Below are positions 34,619 to 43,936 of a stretch of DNA of 64,000 bases, piece after piece. The notes under the pieces were generated by a model. That model was not told where the DNA came from. It was given only the letters and a program-made list of their open reading frames with translations, and searched no databases. The DNA is taken from positions 7,316,001 through 7,380,000 of the forward strand of contig NZ_CP028369.1 in assembly GCF_003032475.1 (NCBI RefSeq), read 5' to 3'. Origin of the DNA: Streptomyces sp. P3 (lineage in GTDB: Bacteria > Actinomycetota > Actinomycetes > Streptomycetales > Streptomycetaceae). Position 1 is the first letter of the stretch, and the number at the start of each line of letters is the position of its first letter. The translations under genes and the position numbers were made by a program.

Positions 34619-35533
34619 TCAGGTCCAGCCGAGTTCGGTGTAGAGGCGGCCGCGCCGGATGCCGTCGATGGCGGCCCGGGTGTAGGTGACGGTCGGCTCC
34701 GGCAGAGCGTCGGCGGGCCACCAGCCCCAGCTGACGCACTTGTCCGGCTCGAGGACCTGGGGTTCGCCCTGCCACGTTCGGGCCCGGAAGACCAGCTGGA
34801 GGCGCGGCTGTGCGCCGGGGGAGTCGACGAGGTGGACGACGTGCACGAGTTCGACGTCCTCAGCCTTGATCACCAACCCGGCCTCCTCGCAAGCCTCCCG
34901 GATCAGGCAGGCGATGGCGGATTCTCGTTCGCAGTGACCGGCCAGGAAGTGGTGCTCCAGGGGCGCGTAGGCGGAGTCGGGATGCCGCAGCCCGAGCAGG
35001 ATCTCGCCGTCCCGTTCCAGGTACAGATGGACGCCGATAACGTTCGGCACCGTCTTCGTGCTGGCATCGCGTAGGCGCAGCACCGGCAACGCGTCGGTGG
35101 CACCACCGTCTGGGCGTGGGCCCTCCTGGTGGTGGCGGATGACGGCCGTGGTGCCGGGGTCCATGGTCAGATACGGGATCTGCTCGGCATCGGTGAAGCG
35201 CAGCATGATCCCCTCGGTGAGGGGCAGCAGGGCGGGGTCGCCGTCCCACGTCCCGGCGTACACCTGGACCCGGCTGGTGGTCCGGCCGTCGGCGTCGGTG
35301 TCCTCGACGACGGCGAGCGGGACGAGGTCGGGGATGTGCAGGCCGGCCTCTTCCATCAGTTCGCGGGCGATCGTGTCGTCGAGGCTTTCGCCGGGTTCGG
35401 GATGGCCTCCGGGCAGGGACCATTGTCCGGCGCAGCTGATGTTTTTGTTGGCGTCCCGCAGATGCAGCAGGTAGTGGCCGTCCGCGTTGACGAGCAGCGC
35501 CGCCGTGGTCGTGGTAACGGCTGATGCGGTCAC
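34619..35533 (-). CDS. Tandem Nudix protein
   Basis: 304 residues, GTG start at 35533 with GGAGG five bases upstream (ATG 35545 is the alternative). The first Nudix domain has an intact box: GGHPEPGESLDDTIARELM continuing EEAGL. The second domain keeps the fold (GVHLYLERDGEILLGLRHP) but its box reads AGHCERESAIACLIREACEE with the first Gly-x5-Glu pattern shifted, although REACEEAGL is kept. It probably has one working and one altered site. It lies between the ABC exporter and PIMT-like genes; Nudix-PIMT pairing recurs at 55-58 kb. Confidence 0.75.
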   Translation of the reverse strand: MTASAVTTTTAALLVNADGHYLLHLRDANKNISCAGQWSLPGGHPEPGESLDDTIARELMEEAGLHIPDLVPLAVVEDTDADGRTTSRVQVYAGTWDGDPALLPLTEGIMLRFTDAEQIPYLTMDPGTTAVIRHHQEGPRPDGGATDALPVLRLRDASTKTVPNVIGVHLYLERDGEILLGLRHPDSAYAPLEHHFLAGHCERESAIACLIREACEEAGLVIKAEDVELVHVVHLVDSPGAQPRLQLVFRARTWQGEPQVLEPDKCVSWGWWPADALPEPTVTYTRAAIDGIRRGRLYTELGWT

Positions 35534-35607
35534 GGAATCCTCCATCGGAACGGCGGGCAAGTGGTGGGGTCGTCGAGCCCCGGGGGCCGGGGCTCGACGC
35601 AGTTGGG

Positions 35608-37509
35608 TCAGCGGTCGGTGGACAGGGCCAGAAGTTCGGCGAACAGGCCGCCGCCGTGGGCGACTTCGTCGTATGTTCCGTGTTCGGCGATCCGGCCGTG
35701 TTCCATCACAATGATCCGGTCGGCGATCTTGGTGTTGACCAGCTGGTGGGTCACCACGATCGTGATCCGGCCTGCCGCGATGGTCTTGATCTCTTCCAGG
35801 ATGGCGTGCTCCCCGCGGGCATCCATCTGACTGGTCGGCTCGTCCAGGATCAGCAGGCTTGACCTGCGATACAGGGCCCGCGCGCACGCCAAGCGCTGCC
35901 ACTGCCCGCCGGAGAGTTCCGTCCCGCCCCACAGCTCCCGGGCCAGCAGCGTGTCCAGGCCGCCGGGGAGTTCCTCGACGGCGTCCCGCAGCCCGACCTC
36001 CTCCAGGGCCCGCCACACCAGGTCGTCGCCCGCCTCGCGGGGCTGGCCAAGGGTGACGTTGTCGCGGACGGACAGCGGCCACTGCGCGAAGTTCTGCGGC
36101 ACCAGCCCGGACAGGTCCCACAGGCTGTCGGGGTCGAGGTCGGCGACATTGCGGCCGTTCCAGGAGACCATGCCCTTGTCGGCCAGGAAGATGGCGGCGA
36201 GCAGCCGGGTAAGGGTGGACTTCCCCGAGCCGTTCTCGCCGACCACGGCGAGGATTTCGCCGCTGCGCACCGTCAGCGACACTCCCGCCACGGCCGGAGT
36301 CTCCTTGCCCGGATACCGGTACACGACCTCGTCCAGGCGGATCTCCTCCACCGGCCGACTCGGCGTGAACTCGCCCCGGTTGGGAGCGCGTTCGGCGGCG
36401 TAGTCGAGGAAACCGCCCATGTCCGCGAGATAGAGGGACGTGTGGAACATGGCTGCGCCGTAGATGACGAGCTGACTGAGGGCGGCGAGCGCGGTCTGCA
36501 CCGCGACGACCGCGGTCGCGGCGATTGCCGGCCCGATCCGTCCGCTTGCCGCCAGCCAGGCCAGCCCCGCCCAAGTCGCGACGAGGAAGATGCCGCCGAT
36601 CGCCGAACTGACCAGCACGATCCGCAACATCTTCGGCGCCGCAGCGAGGGTGCGCGCGTCGATCCGCTCCGAGATCGACCGGTACCAGAACACCAGGTAC
36701 GAGGTCATGCCGTTGGCGCGGATCTCATCGGTGAACTTCACGCTGGTCGCCCAGCCGCGCAGATTCTGCCGAACATTGCGGTCGCCCACGTTGGCGTAGT
36801 GGGTCTCGTAGCTGACACGGGCGTGCAGGACGGCGCCCACGCCGGCGGGGACGACGGCGAGCAGCAACAGCGGCAGCAAGAGCGGGTGCAGCACCGACAG
36901 CACCCCGCTCGCGCTGACCATACGCACGACAGCGGCGGTGAACCGGGTGGCGTCCTGCACCATCACGTGGCTGCGGACCACCCCCATCTCCGCCGCCTCT
37001 TGCCGGTCCGCGCAGCCGTCCTCCGCCCGCGCGGCGGCCTCCATCCGGCACACCGCCGCCACCAGGGCGCAGTCGGACTCGGTCGTCAACCGCGGGGTGA
37101 TCCGGCCGTCCGCGTATGAGGACAGCGCGGTCGCCACCCGCCCTGCCGCTGACGCACAGGTGATGACCAGCAGGGCCGGCAGCGCTTGGTGGAGCCGGTC
37201 GGCCACCTCGCCGTTGGCCAGGATCCAGCGCATCGCACGGGATGTGGCGGTGAGCAGAACGGCGGCACTGATGCCGATGGCCAGCTGGCAGCTCGCCAGC
37301 AGAAGCACGGCCCGCCGGTCGATCACCCACGCCATCCGTGCGGTCTGCGCCAGCACCGACGGGAGCCGCCGGCACATTTGCGCAAACGATGCGTCCGTCA
37401 GGGGATTCTTGGCGTGCCGGCCGCCGTAGCGCAGCTCGGCAGGCGGTGGAGGCGGCAACCGGCGCGGCGCCGCCGTGTCAGGCGCCGGAGAGGCGGGCTC
37501 CGGGCTCAC
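35608..37509 (-). CDS. ABC transporter, fused membrane and ATPase domains (exporter type)
   Basis: 633 residues from GTG 37509 (GGGGAGG upstream). About six transmembrane helices lie at 60-330 (AVLLLASCQLAIGISAAVLL, LLPLLLLAVVPAGVGAVL, IGGIFLVATWAGLAWLA). The ATPase domain follows: Walker A GENGSGKST, Q-loop GLVPQNFAQ, signature ELSGGQWQR, Walker B LLILDEPTS and the switch His in VVTHQ, all intact. The half-transporter should dimerize and export a small molecule or peptide. Its start overlaps the stop of a 33-codon ORF. It is the first sizeable gene of this operon. Confidence 0.85.
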   Translation of the reverse strand: MSPEPASPAPDTAAPRRLPPPPPAELRYGGRHAKNPLTDASFAQMCRRLPSVLAQTARMAWVIDRRAVLLLASCQLAIGISAAVLLTATSRAMRWILANGEVADRLHQALPALLVITCASAAGRVATALSSYADGRITPRLTTESDCALVAAVCRMEAAARAEDGCADRQEAAEMGVVRSHVMVQDATRFTAAVVRMVSASGVLSVLHPLLLPLLLLAVVPAGVGAVLHARVSYETHYANVGDRNVRQNLRGWATSVKFTDEIRANGMTSYLVFWYRSISERIDARTLAAAPKMLRIVLVSSAIGGIFLVATWAGLAWLAASGRIGPAIAATAVVAVQTALAALSQLVIYGAAMFHTSLYLADMGGFLDYAAERAPNRGEFTPSRPVEEIRLDEVVYRYPGKETPAVAGVSLTVRSGEILAVVGENGSGKSTLTRLLAAIFLADKGMVSWNGRNVADLDPDSLWDLSGLVPQNFAQWPLSVRDNVTLGQPREAGDDLVWRALEEVGLRDAVEELPGGLDTLLARELWGGTELSGGQWQRLACARALYRRSSLLILDEPTSQMDARGEHAILEEIKTIAAGRITIVVTHQLVNTKIADRIIVMEHGRIAEHGTYDEVAHGGGLFAELLALSTDR

Positions 37510-37607
37510 CGGCCACCTCCCCTCGCCCTGTCCGTAAACCGTGAGGCAGACGCAAACGGCCATGAGGCCGTCGGGAGCTCATTCGGGGCAGCCTGAACGA
37601 CAGGCAA
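37506..37607 (-). CDS. Candidate 33-residue leader or precursor ORF before the exporter
   Basis: TTG start at 37607 with GGAGGT seven bases upstream. The product begins MPVVQAAPNELPTASWPFAS and ends in a basic, Gly-rich tail. Its stop overlaps the exporter's GTG start as GTGA, so translation is coupled. It could be a regulatory leader, or a peptide made for export; nothing in its sequence proves either. Confidence 0.35.
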   Translation of the reverse strand: MPVVQAAPNELPTASWPFASASRFTDRARGGGR

Positions 37608-37940
37608 CTGGGCACCTCCAGCACCGACTTGGGGGGATGGCTGATGATGACCGGAACAACGACGCGACGTCCGTCTTCGAACACACGTGTTTGAGTCGTA
37701 TCCCCAGCCGCCCAATCTCGCGGTCCGCACGCTCGTGGCCGTTGATTCAAGCGGGTCCACCACATGACGGCGGTGGCCGAAACACCGACGGCCGATACAG
37801 ATGAGGCCGATGAGGTGAGTGGGAAGACGGCATGTTCGGGGCGCGATCGAGCTCGGAGCGGCTTGATCAGCATGGCGGGCCGACCGGTCAGGCATTGGCG
37901 CGTCCGCGGCGGAGATCTTCACTTGGCACCGTCTCTCCTG
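37608..37940. other. Intergenic region upstream of the exporter operon
   Basis: No gene is seen. The stretch should hold the operon promoter. A CACGTG-centred near-palindrome (AACACACGTGTTT, about 37679-37691) is the only notable sequence. Confidence 0.35.
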
Positions 37941-40274
37941 CTAGTCGGGGAACTTCATTCCGAGGGCCACGAGTTGCTGATGTCGCTCCGGTTTGAGTTT
38001 CCCTTTCCGGTATTTCTGGACGCATGTGTTCATCCAGCTGCGTGGGCGAAGAAGGACGGGCTTTTCGATCACATAGCTGCCTGGGATGTTCAGGTGCCCG
38101 TGCTCGGTCTTGAACTCGGTGACTGCCTTTATATGGAGGTCCCAGCGAAATTGCAGCGAGTCCCAGACGAAGCCTATGCGGTCGAGTGTTCTGCGCTGCT
38201 CGGGAGTTAGGCGGTCCGGATGCGTACGGAATCCGGAAACCTGCTGGCCGATGCTTCGACCGCGCAGGACGTAGGTCTGGGGTATGTCGAGGTGGCCATT
38301 CCAGATCATGAACTCGCGGCAGTCTGAGACGAATTGATTCCAGACGTACTCGGCCCGGTCCCAGATGAATCCCTCCGCGTTGAGTGCCGCTACCTTGGCA
38401 TCCGGGACCTGTCCGTATCTGTAGGAGGTGCGCAGGCTGGCATATATCTGGCCGAGCGTGTACTCGCGGTCGCCACTCTTGGCGACGTAGGTTTTCGGGA
38501 CGTCCAGGTGGCCGTATTCTCTCTTGAATTCCCTTAGCTCGTGGATCAGTTCCTGCAGTTTCTGATCGGGAACTGACCAAGTCATCCCGAGGGCTTCCCA
38601 TTCCTCGATCTGGGAAGGCGAGAGCTTGCCCAGCCGGTGGAGTTTGCGCAGGTACGCGATCCAGCGCCCCAGGCCCAGTCCGGTGGGGGTGCGGTAGTCC
38701 TCGTGGACACGAAGGTCCCCATGCTCGGCCCGGTAGGTCTCAGCGGCCTGGAGGTATTCGGGCCAGACAGTGGTGGCCGCGCGAACCGTCCGTACGGTGA
38801 TGGCGTCGGCGAAGTCCGGAGGGACGGGAATGCCGGTGAAAGAGAGCCAGTCGGGCAGCTCGCCTTCGGTGCCGGCGCCGAGCCGAACCCTTCCAGTAGC
38901 GGTGGGGGTGGCGAGGGAGCGGCGGGCGGTCTCGAGTTCTTGGTGCAGTGTCTCGTCGTGTGAAGCGAGGGCCCGCACCGTCTGCCAGACCGGACCGAAG
39001 GGGGTGGAGCTCAGCGCGGTTTCGGGATCCTGGTCCTGCTGGAGGAAGACCGGCACCATGATGGTCGCGGTTTTGGGCCGGCTGCGGTCGCTGAGCCGCA
39101 TGGCCCGGCCGGTCCCCTGGATGGTGTCGATCGTGCTTCGCGGGCTGAGGAAGCAGACGGCGTCCACGGCAGGGACGTCGACTCCTTCTGACAGGACGCG
39201 GGCGTTGGAGACGACGATCAGGCCGTCTTCCTGCCCGGCGAGCCGGTCCAGCGCCTTTCGCCGCTGGGCGACGGTCTGGTTGCCGTGGACGTGCTCGGCG
39301 GCCAAGGCGGTAGGGCGCTGGTCGGGGGGCAGGAGAGCGTGGGCGCGGGGCAGGAGCGTGGCGAACCACTTCGCCTCGGCGATGCTGCCGTGATAGGTGA
39401 TCATGCGCCTGATGCCGTGCTCGTGGGCGGCGCGCAGCACGGCGAGCTGCTTGGCGAGCATGGGGGCGGCCACGGCGGTCCTGCCGATGCGCAGGAAGGC
39501 GTCGTCCCGGCCGAGCAGCTGGTGGGCCTCGCTGCTGGTGACTACGGGGACCACGAGGCGGTAGCGGGCCAGTAAGCCGAGGTCGATGGCGGTCGCGAAA
39601 GGCAGCCGGTAGGCGACCGGGCCGTACAGGCGTTCGTCCGCCATGCTGATGACGTCCTCGCCCTCGCCGTCGAGGATCCGGGGCGTTGCGGTGAGATACA
39701 GGCGGCGGCGCGCCGTGATGATGTCGTCGTAGTGGATGGCCGCCCAGGCTTTGGTTGCGGCGCCCGCGGTGCGGTGGGCCTCGTCGATCACGGCGATGTC
39801 CGGAGGCGCCATGCGGTGGTGGGCCTGGGCCTGGGCCAGGATGTGGAGGCTGGCGTAGGTGCAGGCGATGGTGAGCGGCCCGGGGTCTTTGGCGAGGGCT
39901 GCCAGCTGGGCGGCGTCGTTGGCGACTTGGGCCTCGGTGCTGGTGAGTTCGTCCTGCAGTCCGGTGCGGTGGGCGGAGAGGACCTCGCGGTCCGAGCAGA
40001 CCGCGATGATGCGGCCCAGCCGGTGTCGGCCGAGCTGGTGTGCCCATTCCATCATCGTCTGGCGGACTAGTTCCAGGGTGGGGACGACCACTAGGCGGCG
40101 CCGGGAACCGATCTCGGCGACCTGGCCCGCGACTTCGGCGCCCACCCGCGTCTTGCCTGTCCCGCACGCCATCACTGCGGTGACCCGGCTGGAGTCGATC
40201 AGGGTTTTGGCCAGGATGTCCACGGCCTCCTGCTGGTGCGGAAACAGCGGGGGTGAGGTCTGGAGCTGATTCAC
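37941..40274 (-). CDS. DEAH-box helicase with helicase-associated (HA) repeats
   Basis: 777 residues from GTG 40274 (GAGGAA about 11 bases upstream; a GTG at 40319 extends it). The ATPase core has Walker A MACGTGKTRVG, the DEAH box VIDEAHRTAG, motif III YLTATPRI and motif VI QGTGRAMR. The C-terminal 280 residues contain about four HA repeats, each like EFKREYGHLDVPKTYV or EFKTEHGHLNIPGSYV. Such proteins are found on Streptomyces chromosome arms and plasmids; roles in DNA repair or element maintenance are suspected but not known. Confidence 0.8.
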   Translation of the reverse strand: MNQLQTSPPLFPHQQEAVDILAKTLIDSSRVTAVMACGTGKTRVGAEVAGQVAEIGSRRRLVVVPTLELVRQTMMEWAHQLGRHRLGRIIAVCSDREVLSAHRTGLQDELTSTEAQVANDAAQLAALAKDPGPLTIACTYASLHILAQAQAHHRMAPPDIAVIDEAHRTAGAATKAWAAIHYDDIITARRRLYLTATPRILDGEGEDVISMADERLYGPVAYRLPFATAIDLGLLARYRLVVPVVTSSEAHQLLGRDDAFLRIGRTAVAAPMLAKQLAVLRAAHEHGIRRMITYHGSIAEAKWFATLLPRAHALLPPDQRPTALAAEHVHGNQTVAQRRKALDRLAGQEDGLIVVSNARVLSEGVDVPAVDAVCFLSPRSTIDTIQGTGRAMRLSDRSRPKTATIMVPVFLQQDQDPETALSSTPFGPVWQTVRALASHDETLHQELETARRSLATPTATGRVRLGAGTEGELPDWLSFTGIPVPPDFADAITVRTVRAATTVWPEYLQAAETYRAEHGDLRVHEDYRTPTGLGLGRWIAYLRKLHRLGKLSPSQIEEWEALGMTWSVPDQKLQELIHELREFKREYGHLDVPKTYVAKSGDREYTLGQIYASLRTSYRYGQVPDAKVAALNAEGFIWDRAEYVWNQFVSDCREFMIWNGHLDIPQTYVLRGRSIGQQVSGFRTHPDRLTPEQRRTLDRIGFVWDSLQFRWDLHIKAVTEFKTEHGHLNIPGSYVIEKPVLLRPRSWMNTCVQKYRKGKLKPERHQQLVALGMKFPD

Positions 40275-40319
40275 GGTCGGTCGGTTCCTCGATGTCGTCG
40301 AAGAGGGATCGGAAGGCAC

Positions 40320-40516
40320 TCGTTCAGCGGGTAGGGCGTGTCGTCCCGCCGCCCCGCCGCGTCAGGCGGGCCAAACCAGCCGGGACTTCGGGGCACGGCA
40401 GGGGCGTCTTCGCGCGCCGTTGGCCCCGGTTACACGGCGGTGCTGAGGATCTGTTGCACGGGCGTGCAGCTCGAAGGTGGCGATGACGAGCGCCGATTGG
40501 CACCACGTGCAGACCG
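40320..40516. other. Short intergenic stretch
   Basis: Contains no supported gene or clear regulatory site. Confidence 0.3.
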
Positions 40517-40945
40517 TTACCCCAGTTGGTTCGGATGAAATTCTTCGCTGCTGCGGCGCCTGGCGACGGCTGCCTGTGTGCGTCGACACGAGATGCCGTG
40601 CGCTCGCTCCAGCCAGCGCAGCAGCTCCTGCAACTGGCTGACCAGCACCAGCAGGTGTTCGTACGCGAGGTCCGCCCGCGGCCGGGAGTTGGAGCGGGCC
40701 TCGGTCCGCTCAATCAGCTCGTGGAGTTCGGAGCGTTCCCTGTCGCCGAGCGCTGCGGCGAGGGTGCGGGCGTGCGGGATCAGGGTGGGGGCGAGCTCCT
40801 TCAGTGTGGTGAGAGTGTCGGCGACGGCACGTGGGGCGGAGACGATGCCCCGGTTCGCGATGCTGTCCAGCTCCCGTCGCGCCTCGACCAACAGCGCGGA
40901 CACGTCCGTGTCGGTCGTACGTACGGCGGGAGTTGTGCTGGTCAT
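40517..40945 (-). CDS. Helical hypothetical protein
   Basis: 142 residues, Ala/Leu/Arg-rich and predicted all-helical (SALLVEARRELDSIAN, LAYEHLLVLVSQLQELLRWL). The ATG has GGAG nine bases upstream. It stands between the helicase and acyl-CoA dehydrogenase genes on the same strand. I do not recognise its family. Confidence 0.5.
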   Translation of the reverse strand: MTSTTPAVRTTDTDVSALLVEARRELDSIANRGIVSAPRAVADTLTTLKELAPTLIPHARTLAAALGDRERSELHELIERTEARSNSRPRADLAYEHLLVLVSQLQELLRWLERAHGISCRRTQAAVARRRSSEEFHPNQLG

Positions 40946-41132
40946 GGAGGTGCTCCGTGTCGGTTGAGTGGGAGATGGGGTGGGAAGGTCGTGGCGCGTG
41001 ATCTGTTCCACGGTCAGCCGCGCTGTCGGCAGGCTCCACTCGACGGGTGGAGCTTGGACAGGCGGCAGGCAGATAGGCGGTCGGGGTTCCCCGAAGTTGG
41101 TTGTGGTGTTTGAGGGCGCGGGTGCCTGGGAG

Positions 41133-42368
41133 TTAGGCGGCTGTGCTGGTGGGGAGGAAGAGCGAGGTTTTGGCGGCGAGTCGTTCGGACCACTGGATGG
41201 GAGGGGCGCCGAGCTCGGTTTCGGCTAGACGTTGGCGCTGGACCTCGCCGGTTCCGGCGGGGGAGTAGGTGTGCTGGACGTCCCGCCAGAGCCGCTGGAG
41301 GGGGTAGTCCGTTCGTAGGGCGTGGGCTCCGTGCAGTTCCATGGCGTCCTGGCCGGATTCGACGGCCCATTTGTGGTTGAGGTACTTGGAGTTGATGAGT
41401 TCGCCGTCGCAGCTCTGGCCGTGGTCGAGCATGTGTACGGCCTGGTGGGCGAGTTCGCGGCAGGCCATCAGCCGGGACTTCATGGCACCGATCCGGTCAC
41501 GCAGGACGGGAAGGTCGGCGAGGGTGCCGTTGTAGCGGCGGCGTCCCTCAAGGAAGCTGGCGGCGCATTCCATGATCGCTTCGTGGATGCCGAGGGATAC
41601 CGCGGCGAGGTTGGGCCGGCCGTAGAGGATGCTGCTGCTGTAGGCGATGTCCTTGCCGTCGCCTACTTCGCCGATCACGTTGGTCTCGGGTATGCGTACG
41701 CCGTCGAAGGTGAGCTTGCCGAAGCTGAAGCCGTGGAGGCCGAGGGCGGGCCGGTGCGGTTCGACGGTCAGTCCGTCGCGGTCGTGTTCGACGAGGAAGG
41801 CGGTCAGGGCGCGGGAGCCTGCCGCGTCAGCGGAGGCGGTGCGGGCCACGACGCAGTGGACGTGGGCGATGTGGCTGTTGCCGATGTGGACCTTGCTGCC
41901 GTCGATGATCCAGTCGCTGCCGTCGCGGCGGGCGGTGGTCTCCATGCCGAGTACATGGCTGCCGGTCTCCTCTTCGGTCACCGCGATCGACAGCAGCGTG
42001 TCCCCGGAGGAGATCCGGGGCAGCAGCATGGCCTTCTGCTCGTCGCTGCCGAAGTGGATGATCATCGAAACGGGCAGCTGGCTCGCCTGCAGGATGGCGC
42101 CGGCCGCGCCCGATGCCCGCGCCACGCTCTGGATCATGAGGGTCTTGGCGAGATGTCCCGCATGCATACCGCCGTACTGGCGCGGGATCGTGGCGCCGAA
42201 CCATCCCTGCTCGGCCATGAGCAGCGCCAGGTCGCGTTCCACGGTGTGAGGGGAGGACTCCATGCGCTGGACTCGGGGGGTGACTTCCGCAGCGGCGAAC
42301 TCGTCGAACTGCTGGACCAGGGCTTCGTAGTCGGGCGTGACCGGAGTCGTGGACGACATCGTGGGCAT
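41133..42368 (-). CDS. Acyl-CoA dehydrogenase family flavoprotein
   Basis: 411 residues. The N-terminal helical domain, the beta domain with SIAVTEEETGSHVLGMET (FAD contact region; LSIAVTEExxGS pattern) and the C-terminal helical bundle with GQDAMELHGAHALRTDYPL (the usual dinucleotide-binding DxxxxxGGxG-like region, here reading LHGAHA) are in order. A catalytic Glu in the standard place is not obvious. These enzymes oxidise acyl-CoAs, but many cluster-borne relatives act on carrier-bound or other substrates. The ATG has GGGGAG seven bases upstream. It follows a GAF-protein gene by about 60 bases and may be the last gene of the conservon unit. Confidence 0.75.
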   Translation of the reverse strand: MPTMSSTTPVTPDYEALVQQFDEFAAAEVTPRVQRMESSPHTVERDLALLMAEQGWFGATIPRQYGGMHAGHLAKTLMIQSVARASGAAGAILQASQLPVSMIIHFGSDEQKAMLLPRISSGDTLLSIAVTEEETGSHVLGMETTARRDGSDWIIDGSKVHIGNSHIAHVHCVVARTASADAAGSRALTAFLVEHDRDGLTVEPHRPALGLHGFSFGKLTFDGVRIPETNVIGEVGDGKDIAYSSSILYGRPNLAAVSLGIHEAIMECAASFLEGRRRYNGTLADLPVLRDRIGAMKSRLMACRELAHQAVHMLDHGQSCDGELINSKYLNHKWAVESGQDAMELHGAHALRTDYPLQRLWRDVQHTYSPAGTGEVQRQRLAETELGAPPIQWSERLAAKTSLFLPTSTAA

Positions 42369-42426
42369 CGTTGTCTCCCCCTCGGGGTGGTGGTCGCGGG
42401 TGGTGCGGCCGGGCGCGCGGGTGCTG

Positions 42427-42963
42427 CTACGAGCTGGTACGCCGGTAGAACTCGGTCATGAAGAGGTCGCGGTAGTGGTCGATGAGCGTCCACAGCGGGC
42501 GACCTTCCGAGCGGTTGCGCGGCTCGGTGCCGACCACGCAGACCGTGCCCCAGACATGGTTCGTGCGCTCGTCGATGAGAGGAGCTCCCCCGTACACGCG
42601 GACCCCGATCTCGTCGACGACCGAGTTGCCGGCGAACTCGTCGAAGTCGAGGACATCGGTCAGGACCAGCGAGCCCCGGCGCTGGACGACGTGCGGGCAA
42701 AAGCCGTGCGTCAGCGGCATGGTGCGGCCCACCACGGGCAGTTCGCCTCCGGAGGGGTTGGCGAGACCGAGGAAGAACTGCTCGCTGCCGACCCAGTTGA
42801 GCATGGCGTACGGAGTGCCGGCCGCGTTGGCGACCTGTTGGGCGAAGGCGTCGAACGCGCCCACGGGCGGAGCCGTGGGGTCGAAGAATTCGGGCAGGTG
42901 GCTCTGCCAGTCGATGTCGTGGCCGGCGGTGGACAGGAGGTCGGACGGAGCGTGGGAGTTCAC
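42427..42963 (-). CDS. GAF-domain protein coupled to the conservon
   Basis: 178 residues. The sequence has a GAF layout: AFDAFAQQVANAAGTPYAML, a central strand region FLGLANPSGG, THGFCPHVVQRRGSLVLTDV and VRVYGGAPLIDERTNHVWGT then VCVVGTEPR. The Cys in HGFCPH is at the position that binds a ligand in some GAF sensors. The GTG overlaps the cvnD stop (GTGA). In many conservons a P450 (cvnE) follows cvnD; here a GAF protein takes that place. A ligand-sensing input to the G-protein module is plausible. Confidence 0.7.
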   Translation of the reverse strand: MNSHAPSDLLSTAGHDIDWQSHLPEFFDPTAPPVGAFDAFAQQVANAAGTPYAMLNWVGSEQFFLGLANPSGGELPVVGRTMPLTHGFCPHVVQRRGSLVLTDVLDFDEFAGNSVVDEIGVRVYGGAPLIDERTNHVWGTVCVVGTEPRNRSEGRPLWTLIDHYRDLFMTEFYRRTSS

Positions 42964-43589
42964 AGCTGTGCTCCTTGAAGGACGGTGGCAGGGGAATGTG
43001 GGCGGGTGAGCGCGTGGTCGATGAGATGGGCGAGTACGCCGGCCGCGTCCGCCCTCTTGCGGGCATCGCACAGCACGACCGGAACCGTGGCCGGCAGGGC
43101 GAGAGCGGCTGAGACTTCGTCGGGGTCGTAGCGGCAGGCGTCGTCGAACTCGTTCACGGCCACGATGATGGGCAGGCCGCGCCGCTCGAAGTAGTCGACC
43201 GCGGGAAAGCTTTCGTCGAGGCGGCGGGTGTCGACGAGGACAACCGCAGCGAGGGCTCCTCGCGTGAGCTCGTCCCACATGAACCAGAACCGGGTCTGCC
43301 CAGGCGTGCCGAACAGCATCAGCACGGTGTTCAGCTGCGGGAAGGTGATCCGGCCGAAGTCCATGCCGACGGTGGTCGCCTTCTTGTCGAACAGCAGCGT
43401 GAGGTCGTCCACGCCCTCGGAGGCGGCCGTCATCACGGCCTCGGTACGCAGCGGAGTGATCTCGGAGACGGCGCCCACAAACGTGGTCTTGCCTACCCCG
43501 AACCCGCCGGCGACAACGATCTTGACGGAGGTGGCACTCGCGCCGCCGAGCCGGCGCGGCAGCCCGAGGTCAGAGCTTGAGGAGTCCAT
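42960..43589 (-). CDS. cvnD: CvnD-type small GTP-binding protein
   Basis: 209 residues. Walker A GGFGVGKTT (28-36), switch region GRITFPQLNTVLMLFGTPGQ and the guanine-specificity motif as NEFD identify a conservon GTPase (MglA/Ras-like). It should cycle between GTP and GDP forms and act downstream of the CvnA sensor. It overlaps cvnC by 20 bases and the GAF gene by four. Confidence 0.85.
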   Translation of the reverse strand: MDSSSSDLGLPRRLGGASATSVKIVVAGGFGVGKTTFVGAVSEITPLRTEAVMTAASEGVDDLTLLFDKKATTVGMDFGRITFPQLNTVLMLFGTPGQTRFWFMWDELTRGALAAVVLVDTRRLDESFPAVDYFERRGLPIIVAVNEFDDACRYDPDEVSAALALPATVPVVLCDARKRADAAGVLAHLIDHALTRPHSPATVLQGAQL

Positions 43590-43935
43590 TGCGAAGGGCC
43601 TTCAGGAGAGCAACGTCGGGAAGGTCAGCAGAGTGCGTGGCGGTCATGGCATTCAGCGCACCGAAGTCGATCAGCCGGGACATGAGGATCCTGGTGATCT
43701 GGAAGGGCAACCCGATCAGGGCGCCGATTTCAGCGACGGCCAGGGGCTGATCCCGGCACAACGCCATCGCCTGTTCGACTTCCGGCGGCTGGCCCGCAGG
43801 CGGTTCTCCCTCGGCCCACAGCAGCGTCTCGATCTGCAAGTCGTGCGTGGGCTTGGTCTGGCCGCCGGTCAGGACATAGAGGCTGGGGGCCTCGGTGTCC
43901 TCGACGGTCCAGGCCGGGCTGCTTGCGGACGCCAT
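43570..43935 (-). CDS. cvnC: CvnC-type DUF742 protein
   Basis: 121 residues. SPAWTVEDTEAPSLYVLTGG at the start and QPLAVAEIGALIGLPFQITR then ILMSRLIDFGALNA are the standard DUF742 blocks, including a winged-helix-like part. It belongs to the cvnA-B-C-D multicomponent signalling unit. ATG 43935 was chosen because the DUF742 pattern starts there and the upstream cvnB stop is one base away. Confidence 0.85.
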   Translation of the reverse strand: MASASSPAWTVEDTEAPSLYVLTGGQTKPTHDLQIETLLWAEGEPPAGQPPEVEQAMALCRDQPLAVAEIGALIGLPFQITRILMSRLIDFGALNAMTATHSADLPDVALLKALRNGLLKL

Positions 43936-43936
43936 C

